Positions 41,926 to 48,926 of a DNA stretch of 64,000 nucleotides are shown here, one piece after another. The stretch covers positions 806,001 to 870,000 of the forward strand of contig NZ_JANUHB010000002.1 of the NCBI RefSeq assembly GCF_024756255.1. The letters run 5' to 3'. The stretch is from Massilia agilis. Lineage in GTDB: Bacteria > Pseudomonadota > Gammaproteobacteria > Burkholderiales > Burkholderiaceae_D. The notes beneath the pieces were generated by a model that was not told the origin of the DNA, ran no database searches, and was given only the letters and a program-made list of their open reading frames with translations. Numbering within the stretch: the stretch's first letter is position 1; every line of letters starts with the position of its first letter. The translations under genes were made by a program, and so were the position numbers.

Positions 41926-43068
41926 TTACTTCCCCTGCACCGGGTTGCCTGCGCTGGCCACCTTGCCAACCGACAGCTCCACCGGCTGGCCGTCCTTCAG
42001 GCTCGAACCAGGGTTGCGCAGCACCGCGTCGCCGCTCTTCAGGCCGCCCTTGATCTCCAGCTTGCCGGTGCGCTGGTCGCGCGCGCCCAGCAGCACGTCC
42101 ACCTTGGCGATGCTCTTGCCATTCAGGCGCCAGGCATAGGTCTTGTCGCCGGCGCGCACCAGCGCGCTTTCCGGCAGCATCAGCGCGTCGGTGGTCTCGG
42201 CGTCGATGCGCCCTTCGGCATACAGGCCGGACACGCGCGGCTGCGCGCTTTGGCCGGCAAAGCTGACCAGCACCTCGACCTGGCGCGTCACGTCGTTGGC
42301 GGCCGGGTCGATGCGCTTGACGGTGCCGGCAAACGGCTGGTCGCCGTAGCCGTTGATGCGAAACGCCACCTGCTGGCCCACCTTGACCTGGCTGATCTTG
42401 TCGGCCGACACGCGGCCCTCGAAGCGCATGCTGCTCGGGTCGATCACCTTCAGCAGTTCCTTGCCGATCGAGGCGGTGTCGCCGTTCGACACCTTGCGGT
42501 CGGACACGATGCCGTCGAACGGCGCGCGCACCACGGTGCGGCCGAGCTGCTGGCGCGCCGACACTTCGCGCGCACGGGCAGCCGACAGGTCGCTCTGGGC
42601 ATTGTTGCGGCGCACTTCGGCGTCGTCGAAGGCCTGCTGCGAGACCATGCCCGATGCGCGCAGCGTCTTCAGGCGCTCGACCTGGCGGTTGGCCTGGTCG
42701 AAGGCCTGGCTCGAGGCGCGCACCGCTTCCTGGGCCGACAGCAGGCTGTCGCGGATCGAGGTCTCGTCCAGCTTGACCAGCACGTCGCCCTTCTTGACCG
42801 GCTCGCCATTCTCCTTGAGTACCTGCAACACCACCGCCTGCACCTCGGCACGCAGGTCGGCGCGGCGCTCGGGCTGGATCGAGCCGGTGATGACCGGGCC
42901 GGACACCAGCGAGTTGCTCTGCACCGTCAGCAAGTCTTCCTGCGAGACCAACAACTGGACCGGCTTCGCATCCTTGCCGTTGGCCGCCTGGGCCGGTTGC
43001 GCGGGCCCCTTGCTGCAGGCGGCCAGCGCCGCTCCCATGGCAAGGACGAGAATAGTTTTACGCAGCAT
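41926..43068 (-). CDS. RND efflux periplasmic adaptor (membrane fusion lipoprotein)
   Basis: Adaptor of 380 residues. Signal peptide with lipobox AAAC (MGAALAACS), so lipid-anchored. Biotinyl-lipoyl-like halves are around 60-95 and about 165-200 (VRAPFDGIVSDRKVSNGD) flanking a coiled-coil hairpin (about 100-160), then a beta-barrel and C-terminal membrane-proximal domain. ATG at 43068 chosen because GGAG precedes it; a TTG two codons earlier is in frame. First gene of the two-gene efflux operon. Confidence 0.95.
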   Translation of the reverse strand: MLRKTILVLAMGAALAACSKGPAQPAQAANGKDAKPVQLLVSQEDLLTVQSNSLVSGPVITGSIQPERRADLRAEVQAVVLQVLKENGEPVKKGDVLVKLDETSIRDSLLSAQEAVRASSQAFDQANRQVERLKTLRASGMVSQQAFDDAEVRRNNAQSDLSAARAREVSARQQLGRTVVRAPFDGIVSDRKVSNGDTASIGKELLKVIDPSSMRFEGRVSADKISQVKVGQQVAFRINGYGDQPFAGTVKRIDPAANDVTRQVEVLVSFAGQSAQPRVSGLYAEGRIDAETTDALMLPESALVRAGDKTYAWRLNGKSIAKVDVLLGARDQRTGKLEIKGGLKSGDAVLRNPGSSLKDGQPVELSVGKVASAGNPVQGK

Positions 43069-43374
43069 TGTCAATCTCCGAGGAATGGACTTTTGGGTTC
43101 TTATGAATATGCGAATAAATACAGCCAGCGCGCAGTATCCTAGAGGCCGCTACAAGCGTCAATTAAAGACGCCGCCGGTTGCCGGAATCGATGGATGAAC
43201 TGCGTTATAAGGCGACGAACTGCATCCCGGCCGGGATGAAATGCAGGGAAAACTGTCCGGCCTGTCCGGGTCGTCCGCGGACAGGGGACGTAGGGTGGGC
43301 ACTTGTGCCCACCTGCACGCACGCGCCGCGTGCCAGACCGCGTGGGCTCAAGAGCCCACCCTACAAACTGTTGC
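43069..43374. other. 306-bp intergenic region with a repeat, no gene
   Basis: The left part (43069-43170) is the promoter side of the efflux operon and is comparatively AT-rich, with TATGAATATGCG-type sequence and no recognisable repressor gene nearby. The right part contains the palindromic repeat at 43290-43364. No coding sequence is credible. Confidence 0.6.
43290..43364. repeat. Dispersed palindromic repeat, copy 2 (short type)
   Basis: 75-bp palindrome with ends GTAGGGTGGGC and GCCCACCCTAC. Its inner part pairs through GCGCCGCG/CCGCGTGGG-type sequence rather than GCGTTCA. It lies just past the stop of the PAP2-like gene (43375) and may act as its terminator. Confidence 0.85.
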
Positions 43375-43791
43375 CTATTTAAACAGGGCGTGGATGAGGA
43401 AGCCCATCGCGATGCCGGTGCAAATGCCGCCGCCGATTTCGACCAGCGTGTGCCCCATCCGTTCGCGCAGCCAGGTATGAGCGGCATCATCCTTGGCGAG
43501 CCGGTTGATGGCCGCCGCCTGGCGCCCCACGTGCTGGCGCAGGCTGTTGGCGTCGATCATCACGATGAAGGCCAGCGTCACCGCGACCCCGAACGCCGGA
43601 TGGCCGATCCCCTCGCGCAGCGCGATCAGGGTCGCCATGCTGGTGACCACCGAGCTATGGTTGCTCGGAAAGCCCCCATTGCCCACCAGGTTGAACGCCC
43701 AGCGCCGCTGGCGCGCGCTGTTGATCAGGAATTTGATCGGACCGACCGCCACCCAGGTCAGCAGCGGAGTTACCAGATATGCGAAATCCAT
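43375..43791 (-). CDS. Divergent PAP2-family (DUF212) membrane protein
   Basis: Protein of 138 residues with three to four hydrophobic segments. The conserved GGFPSNHSSVV block is the phosphatase-like motif shared with PAP2 enzymes; a second conserved part is DANSLRQHVGRQA with ERMGHT near the C-terminus. Family members are thought to be lipid phosphatases or related, but activity is unproven. Divergent from the DUF475 gene. Confidence 0.9.
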   Translation of the reverse strand: MDFAYLVTPLLTWVAVGPIKFLINSARQRRWAFNLVGNGGFPSNHSSVVTSMATLIALREGIGHPAFGVAVTLAFIVMIDANSLRQHVGRQAAAINRLAKDDAAHTWLRERMGHTLVEIGGGICTGIAMGFLIHALFK

Positions 43792-43913
43792 GCTTGTTCC
43801 AGAAAATGTTGAGCGCGCGGCATTATCTCAGAACCCGGCCCCCGCGGCGACCTTCCTTGCGCCACCCGCCGATGGGAGCCAGTAATATTCCTTCAACAGG
43901 GAAGGGAGAGCTG

Positions 43914-44969
43914 ATGCAACATTTCAGGCTGTCGATCATCGTCACCGTGGTGCTGCTGGGTCTGGCGGGCTGGTGGGGCTATATGCATGGCGGCGTGCCG
44001 GGCTTGCTGGGCGCGCTGTGGATCGCGGCCGTGCTCGGCGTGCTGGAGGTGTCGCTGTCGTTCGACAACGCGGTGGTCAACGCCACCGTGCTGCGCGGCT
44101 GGAACGCATTCTGGCAGCGCCTGTTCCTGACGGTGGGCATCGTCGTGGCCGTGTTCGGCATGCGGCTCGTATTTCCGCTGGCCATAGTCGCGGTGGCCAC
44201 CGGGCTCGGGCTGGTCGACGTCTGGCACATGGCCGTGGCCACCCCGGACATCTATGCGCGCCACCTGGCCGCCCGCCATGCCGAGGTGGCGGTGTTCGGC
44301 GGCGCCTTCCTGCTGCTGGTCTTCCTCAACTTCCTGTTCGACGGCGACAAGCAACTGCACTGGCTGGGCAAGATCGAGGAAAAGGTCGGCAAATATGGCA
44401 CCGAAGGGCTGGCCGTGCTGCTGACGCTGCTGGCCGCGTTCGGCGCCATGAACCTGGTGGGGCCGGCCGACCAGCTGCCGGTGCTCATCGCCGGCGTGGT
44501 CGGGGTGGCCGTGTACGTGGGCGTGGACTGGATCAGCGGGCTGCTCGAGGAAGAAGAGCACGACCCGGCCATCGGCCAGATCATCTCGCGCGGCAGCATC
44601 GGCGGCTTCCTGTACCTGGAGGTGCTGGACGCCTCGTTCAGCTTTGACGGCGTGATCGGCGCATTTGCCATCTCCAACGACGTGGTCATCATCATGCTGG
44701 GGCTGGCCATCGGCGCCATGTTCGTGCGCTCGCTCACCGTGTTCCTGGTCCGGCGCGGCACGCTCGACCAGTTCGTGTTCCTCGAGCACGGCGCGCACTA
44801 CGCAATCGGCATCCTGGCGCTGATCATGTTCCTCAGCGTGGAGTACGAGATCCCCGAATGGTTCACCGGCCTGTCCGGCGTCGTGTTCATCCTCGTGTCG
44901 CTGTGGTCGTCGATCCGCTACCGCAAGCGGATGGCGCGCGCAGACGAGGGCAAGCCGGAGCTGGCCTAG
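43914..44969 (+). CDS. DUF475 integral membrane protein (TerC-like)
   Basis: Inner-membrane protein of 351 residues with about nine hydrophobic spans. The family is related to TerC: acidic residues within membrane segments appear in LEVSLSFDNAVVNA and in EVLDASFSFDGVIGA, repeated half-motifs characteristic of the fold. Probably a metal-ion exporter or stress-linked transporter. Start at 43914 follows GGGAGAG. A TerD gene follows after 23 bp, so they are co-transcribed, as is frequent for DUF475. Confidence 0.9.
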   Translation: MQHFRLSIIVTVVLLGLAGWWGYMHGGVPGLLGALWIAAVLGVLEVSLSFDNAVVNATVLRGWNAFWQRLFLTVGIVVAVFGMRLVFPLAIVAVATGLGLVDVWHMAVATPDIYARHLAARHAEVAVFGGAFLLLVFLNFLFDGDKQLHWLGKIEEKVGKYGTEGLAVLLTLLAAFGAMNLVGPADQLPVLIAGVVGVAVYVGVDWISGLLEEEEHDPAIGQIISRGSIGGFLYLEVLDASFSFDGVIGAFAISNDVVIIMLGLAIGAMFVRSLTVFLVRRGTLDQFVFLEHGAHYAIGILALIMFLSVEYEIPEWFTGLSGVVFILVSLWSSIRYRKRMARADEGKPELA

Positions 44970-44992
44970 CTCATCCAAGAAAGGAAAGTCCC

Positions 44993-45568
44993 ATGGCGAT
45001 CAGCCTGAAAACAGGCGGCAATGTCAGCCTGACCAAGGAAGACCCGGGCGTCAAGCGCGTGATCCTCGGCCTGAACTGGGAGCCGCGCGAGGCCGGCAGC
45101 ATCGGCGTGGACCTGGACGGCAGCGCGTTCATGCTGCGCGCGGACGGCAAGGTGCGCGACGACGGCGACTTCGTCTTCTACAACAACCTGCGCTCCGAGG
45201 ACGGCTCGGTCGAGCGCACCACCGACAGCCGGATCGACGTGGCCAGCGGCGACGACGAGCGGCTCGAAGTGGACCTGGCCCACGTGCCGCCGGACATCGC
45301 CCGCATCGCGGTGGCGGTCACCATCCACGACCCGGACACGCCCGGGCAGACGCTGGGCATGGTCAACCACGCCTTCCTGCGCTGCCTGAACGCCGACACC
45401 GAGCGCGAGATCGCCCGCTACGAGCTGCCCGAGGACTGCGCCGAACAGACCTCGATGGTGGTGGGCGAGCTGGTGCGCAGCAACGGCGACTGGCAGTTCC
45501 GGGCAGTGGGCCAGGGCTACCGCGGCGGGCTGGCGCCGCTGGCGCGCGCGTATGGCGTGAACGCGTGA
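44993..45568 (+). CDS. TerD-family calcium-binding stress protein
   Basis: Cytoplasmic protein of 191 residues, standard TerD length. Family text includes SLTKEDPGVKRVILGLNWE, the Ca-binding acidic loop GVDLDGSAFML and DFVFYNN, and the C-terminal GELVRSNGDWQFRAVGQGY. Associated with tellurite, phage and DNA-damage stress; the molecular role is unclear. Only this single ter-type domain gene is present, not a full ter operon. Confidence 0.95.
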   Translation: MAISLKTGGNVSLTKEDPGVKRVILGLNWEPREAGSIGVDLDGSAFMLRADGKVRDDGDFVFYNNLRSEDGSVERTTDSRIDVASGDDERLEVDLAHVPPDIARIAVAVTIHDPDTPGQTLGMVNHAFLRCLNADTEREIARYELPEDCAEQTSMVVGELVRSNGDWQFRAVGQGYRGGLAPLARAYGVNA

Positions 45569-45659
45569 CAGTTTGACAATCGACGCGCCCGTGGCAGAAT
45601 GGACGCGCTTACCCGGCGGTGCGGCACGCCCACCGCCCAACTTGTTACGCCACCAGACC

Positions 45660-46064
45660 ATGCCGATGACCCTGCCAAAGCGCGCCAGCGCGATCCTGCT
45701 GTCCCTGCTCGTTGCCGTTGCCCTGCTGTTCTCCCTGTATGTCTGGATCACGCTGTCATGGTCGTACTCCGAGGGCGAGCGCGCCGGCTACCTGCAGAAG
45801 CTGTCGAAGAAAGGCTGGCTGTGCAAGACCTGGGAAGGCGAGATCCTGCTGTCGAGCATGCCCGGCGCCATTCCCGAGCGCTTCACCTTCACCGTGCGCG
45901 ACCCGGCCGTGGTGCAGCAGATGCTGCCGCTGATGGGCCAGCGCGTGCAGATCACCTACGCCCAGCACAAGGGCGTGCCCACCACCTGCTTTGGCGAGAC
46001 CGAATACTTCGTCGAAAAAGTGAGCGGCGGCGGCCAGCGCCCGACGGGCGCCGGTAATATGTAG
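45660..46064 (+). CDS. Small membrane-anchored protein, unknown function
   Basis: Protein of 134 residues from the ATG at 45660 (a longer in-frame start at 45573 lacks support; 45666 is also possible). One N-terminal TM (about 9-30, ILLSLLVAVALLFSLYVW), then a soluble domain with GWLCKTWEGEILLSSMPG, RFTFTVRDPAV and VQITYAQHKGVPTTCFGETEYFV. Two Cys could form a periplasmic disulphide. The text resembles conserved hypothetical proteins of Burkholderiales; function unknown. Confidence 0.8.
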   Translation: MPMTLPKRASAILLSLLVAVALLFSLYVWITLSWSYSEGERAGYLQKLSKKGWLCKTWEGEILLSSMPGAIPERFTFTVRDPAVVQQMLPLMGQRVQITYAQHKGVPTTCFGETEYFVEKVSGGGQRPTGAGNM

Positions 46065-46207
46065 CACGGATCAAACCGGCCTCATCCATTCGGCCGCCAT
46101 ATCACAACATCATGAACCGTTCAGCAGGATACACCTGAGCGCGATCAAACGCGCCCGTCCGCCCTTCCCCTACGCTTCAGGCAAACAAGCGTTCACGGGA
46201 GCCTCAC

Positions 46208-48022
46208 ATGGATCGACGGGCGTTTATTCGCAGCGCAATGTTCTACACGGTCGCGAGCGCCACCGGCGGCCTGGCGGGCTGCCACGCGGGCGGCAATGAC
46301 GGCGATGGCGACGGCGGGGGCGGCAATCCACCGCCGCCGGCCAACACCGCCTTCCCGCAGGGCGTGGCCAGCGGCGACCCCAAGGAATCGAGCATCGTGT
46401 TCTGGACGCGCTACCCGGGCACCGGCGCCGCCGGCCCGCGCGCGATCCGGCTCGAGCTCTCGCTGTCCGACACCTTCTCGAGCATCGTCGCAAGTGTGGG
46501 GCTGTCCGCCCTGCCCGCCTGGGACTACACGGTGCGCGCCAAGGTCACGGGCCTGTCGCCCGGCACGCCGTACTACTACCGCTTCGTGGCCGGGGCCAAC
46601 ACCAGCCCGGTGGGCATGGCCCGCACCGCCCCGGCGGCGTCGAGCACCCCGCAATCGCTGCGCTTTGCCTGGCTCTCGTGCCAGGACTGGAGCTACAACC
46701 ACTGGGGCGCGTTCACGCTGCTGGCGCAGGAGCAGCTCGACTTCGTGGTGCACGTGGGCGACTACATCTACGAAGCGGTGGATACCTCGTTCCACCGCGG
46801 CCAGGCCGAACCGGCGCACGGCTACATCACGCTGCCCAACGGCGTGCCCAACCCCGGCAGCACGGCAGGTATCCACGCCACCAGCGTGGAAGACTACCGC
46901 ACCCTGTACCGAACCTACCGCGGCGACACCCGGCTGCAAGAGGTGCACCGCCGCTTCCCCATGATCGGCGTGTGGGACGACCACGAATTCTCGGACGACT
47001 GCTGGCAGGACCACCAGACCTACGACAACAGCAACACGCGCGAAACCCAGCGCCGGCGCAATGCCAACCAGGCCTGGGCCGAGTACATGCCGGTGGACTT
47101 CGGCGACGTCTCGTTCGACCTGTCCAACCCGGCCTACGACAACATCCGCCTGTACCGCGACTTCCGCTTCGGCACCCTGCTGCACCTTGTGATGACGGAC
47201 GAGCGCCTGTACCGCGACGACCACGTGGTGGCCGAGTCGCTGGTGGCCGAAATGCAGGGCCACGACCCGGTGCACGGAGACGACTACATCGGCGCGCGCA
47301 GCCTGGTGATCCGCGACGTGCTGCTGGGGGCGGAGCGGGCCGACACCATCGCGCTGGGCCATGTGCCGTCGATCCTCGGCCAGACGCAAGCCACGTGGTG
47401 GAAGAACACCCTGCGCGCCTCGACCGCGCGCTGGAAGGTGTGGGGCAACGAAGTCACGCTCAACCGCATGTGGCTCGACCTGCGCGGCAAGGTCCCGGCG
47501 CCGTATGACCAGCTGTACGTGCTCAATGCCGACGTGTGGGACGGCTACCCGTCCGCCCGTGCGGAGCTGATGAGCTACCTGAAGGCGCAGAACATCCGCA
47601 ACGTGGTGGCGGTGTCGGGCGACCTGCACGCCTTCCAGTGCGGCGTGGTGCGCGACAACCCGGACCCGTCGGTCGGCACGCCGGTGATGGTCGATTTCGT
47701 CGGCGCGGGCGTCAGCAGCCTGTCGTACTACCACGAGATCCTGCAGGAACTGGGCAAGCTCGGCTCGTCCGCGCTGACGGACCTGGCCGCGATCCCGCGC
47801 GCGCTCGACCGCCTGCTGCTCGACCACAATCCCGACCTGGTGTATGGCGACCACGACGCGCAAGGCTATGCGGTGGCGACGGTGACGGCGGACAGCTTCG
47901 TGGTGGACTACAACAAGGTCAAGCCGCTCAACGACAACGGCACCGCGCCGTCCAACCCGCTGGACAAGCGCACGCGGATCACGCTCGGATTTGGATCGAC
48001 GAGTCCTGTTGTAGTGGGATAG
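46208..48022 (+). CDS. phoD: PhoD-family alkaline phosphatase/phosphodiesterase (Tat-exported)
   Basis: Protein of 604 residues. N-terminal RRAFIRSAMFY is a Tat motif, and LAGC at 22-25 is a possible lipobox, followed by a Gly/Asp/Asn-rich spacer, so it may be a Tat lipoprotein. Fibronectin-like N-terminal domain (about 45-140), then the metallophosphatase core: LSCQDW with the conserved Cys/Asp, VHVGDYIYE, WDDHEFSDD and VVAVSGDLHAFQ. Hydrolyses phosphate mono/diesters in the periplasm with Ca/Fe. No Pho box was identified with confidence in the 143-bp upstream gap. Confidence 0.92.
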   Translation: MDRRAFIRSAMFYTVASATGGLAGCHAGGNDGDGDGGGGNPPPPANTAFPQGVASGDPKESSIVFWTRYPGTGAAGPRAIRLELSLSDTFSSIVASVGLSALPAWDYTVRAKVTGLSPGTPYYYRFVAGANTSPVGMARTAPAASSTPQSLRFAWLSCQDWSYNHWGAFTLLAQEQLDFVVHVGDYIYEAVDTSFHRGQAEPAHGYITLPNGVPNPGSTAGIHATSVEDYRTLYRTYRGDTRLQEVHRRFPMIGVWDDHEFSDDCWQDHQTYDNSNTRETQRRRNANQAWAEYMPVDFGDVSFDLSNPAYDNIRLYRDFRFGTLLHLVMTDERLYRDDHVVAESLVAEMQGHDPVHGDDYIGARSLVIRDVLLGAERADTIALGHVPSILGQTQATWWKNTLRASTARWKVWGNEVTLNRMWLDLRGKVPAPYDQLYVLNADVWDGYPSARAELMSYLKAQNIRNVVAVSGDLHAFQCGVVRDNPDPSVGTPVMVDFVGAGVSSLSYYHEILQELGKLGSSALTDLAAIPRALDRLLLDHNPDLVYGDHDAQGYAVATVTADSFVVDYNKVKPLNDNGTAPSNPLDKRTRITLGFGSTSPVVVG

Positions 48023-48046
48023 CGCCAGCCAGGCGACCAGGAAGGG

Positions 48047-48080
48047 CGAGACTGACGCACCGGATCAGTGAGCAGTCTCG
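48047..48080. terminator. Hairpin between PhoD and the convergent small gene
   Basis: CGAGACTG (48047-48054) and CAGTCTCG (48073-48080) form an 8-bp perfect stem, followed on the plus strand by tcttt. It overlaps the last codons of the minus-strand gene ending at 48065 and probably terminates phoD. Confidence 0.5.
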
Positions 48081-48472
48081 TCTTTCAGTAACCAGCCTCG
48101 GATTTCCTTGAGGGCACGCTCAAGCGTACGTTCGGTCAAGGTCAGTGCGATCACCTTTTCATCGACCGCGATTGGCACCGGCTGGTCCGGGCGCTGCAGC
48201 GTGATCGCACTGGCCCAGCTCGTGTAAATTTCTCCAAGTCCGGCAGGTGACTCCTGGACAATTCTTACTGCACGCAGCGCTCTCCAACAGATAACGCTGG
48301 CGATGGGGTTGCCATCAAAGAACAGCTCACCGTCCGCGTACTTGTCGTTGGCGTAGGGCTGACAGACTTCCCCCGGCGGCAAAGCCGCGGCCAGCTGCCT
48401 TATCCAGAAGGAACGCAAGGCTACGTACTCCTGCTTGTCTTCCAAAAAATTTTCGTAGAGAAAAGTGCTCAT
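48065..48472 (-). CDS. Hypothetical protein, second gene of a coupled pair
   Basis: Protein of 135 residues with no signal or TM. Contains FFDGNPIASVICWRALRAVRIVQ and a C-terminal TERTLERALKEIRGWLL helix. Lower GC and less biased third positions than its neighbours, suggesting recent acquisition. Its ATG overlaps the stop of a small upstream frame (48469-48639) as ATGA, the arrangement of translationally coupled genes. Size, acidity and coupling would fit an immunity protein for the product of the upstream frame, but I do not recognise the family. Confidence 0.65.
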   Translation of the reverse strand: MSTFLYENFLEDKQEYVALRSFWIRQLAAALPPGEVCQPYANDKYADGELFFDGNPIASVICWRALRAVRIVQESPAGLGEIYTSWASAITLQRPDQPVPIAVDEKVIALTLTERTLERALKEIRGWLLKDETAH

Positions 48473-48639
48473 CCGAATGCCATACCGCTTTGTACTTCAA
48501 TGTCGACCCGCCGTCCGTGGCGATCGCCCCGCACCAGGAAGGATTTGGCCGTGTGTGCGGCGACACCACCGTGCGCCGCCGCGTTGCGCATGAAGCGGCG
48601 GGCATCGTCGAACGCCTTGGAACGCAGCGCCGCCTCCAC
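48469..48639 (-). pseudogene. Short frame or toxin-gene remnant coupled to the following gene
   Basis: A GTG-initiated frame of 56 residues, rich in Arg and Ala, ending VDIEVQSGMAFG. In-frame stops precede it, so if it ever belonged to a longer gene the 5' part is lost. The stop TGA shares bases with the start of the gene at 48472, which supports real translation of both. It may be the C-terminal end of a toxin whose immunity gene survives; this is inference. Confidence 0.4.
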
Positions 48640-48926
48640 CTTATCATGCCTAGCCTGGAGACTGTTCGCGAGCTATATACCGTTCGCGACCGGTAACGGC
48701 ACGGATTGCGCCCACGACTCCGAATCGTTAACCGGACCACCTTGAGAGGATGCGACCGCGGTGCACCGCAGCTTGTCTGGTTCCTGGCGCGCTCTCGCTC
48801 ACGTGCTTATCCCGTCAAGGTTGATGGACCCCACGCGCGCACGGCTGCAACCGCAAACGCGAACGGCGCGACAAATGCGCGCCGTTCAATTATTGATGAG
48901 AAGGCTAGTGCCCCCGTCAGGCTGGA
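48640..48926. other. Intergenic region, possible degraded locus
   Basis: No intact coding sequence is supported. It has a different base texture from the surroundings, and contains the inverted repeat GAACGGCGCG / CGCGCCGTTC (48861-48887), listed separately. It may be the remains of the gene that preceded 48639. Confidence 0.5.
48861..48887. terminator. Perfect 10-bp hairpin past the coiled-coil gene
   Basis: GAACGGCGCG and CGCGCCGTTC with a 7-base loop, 40 bases beyond the stop of the minus-strand gene at 48927; only on the plus strand does an AT-rich tail (aattatt) follow. A plausible terminator in either direction. Confidence 0.5.

Noticed and set aside
39229..43143. A plus-strand open frame of about 1300 codons opposite the RND operon
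   Set aside because: It is the antisense of clear RND permease and adaptor genes; its His/Arg/Gln-rich translation has no domains and is a GC-bias artefact.
43914..44969. Naming the DUF475 gene terC
   Set aside because: Related fold, but the length and motifs are those of DUF475, and there is no ter operon context beyond TerD.
48327..48740. A 137-codon minus-strand frame rich in Arg
   Set aside because: It overlaps the coupled pair in another frame, and its composition looks non-coding.
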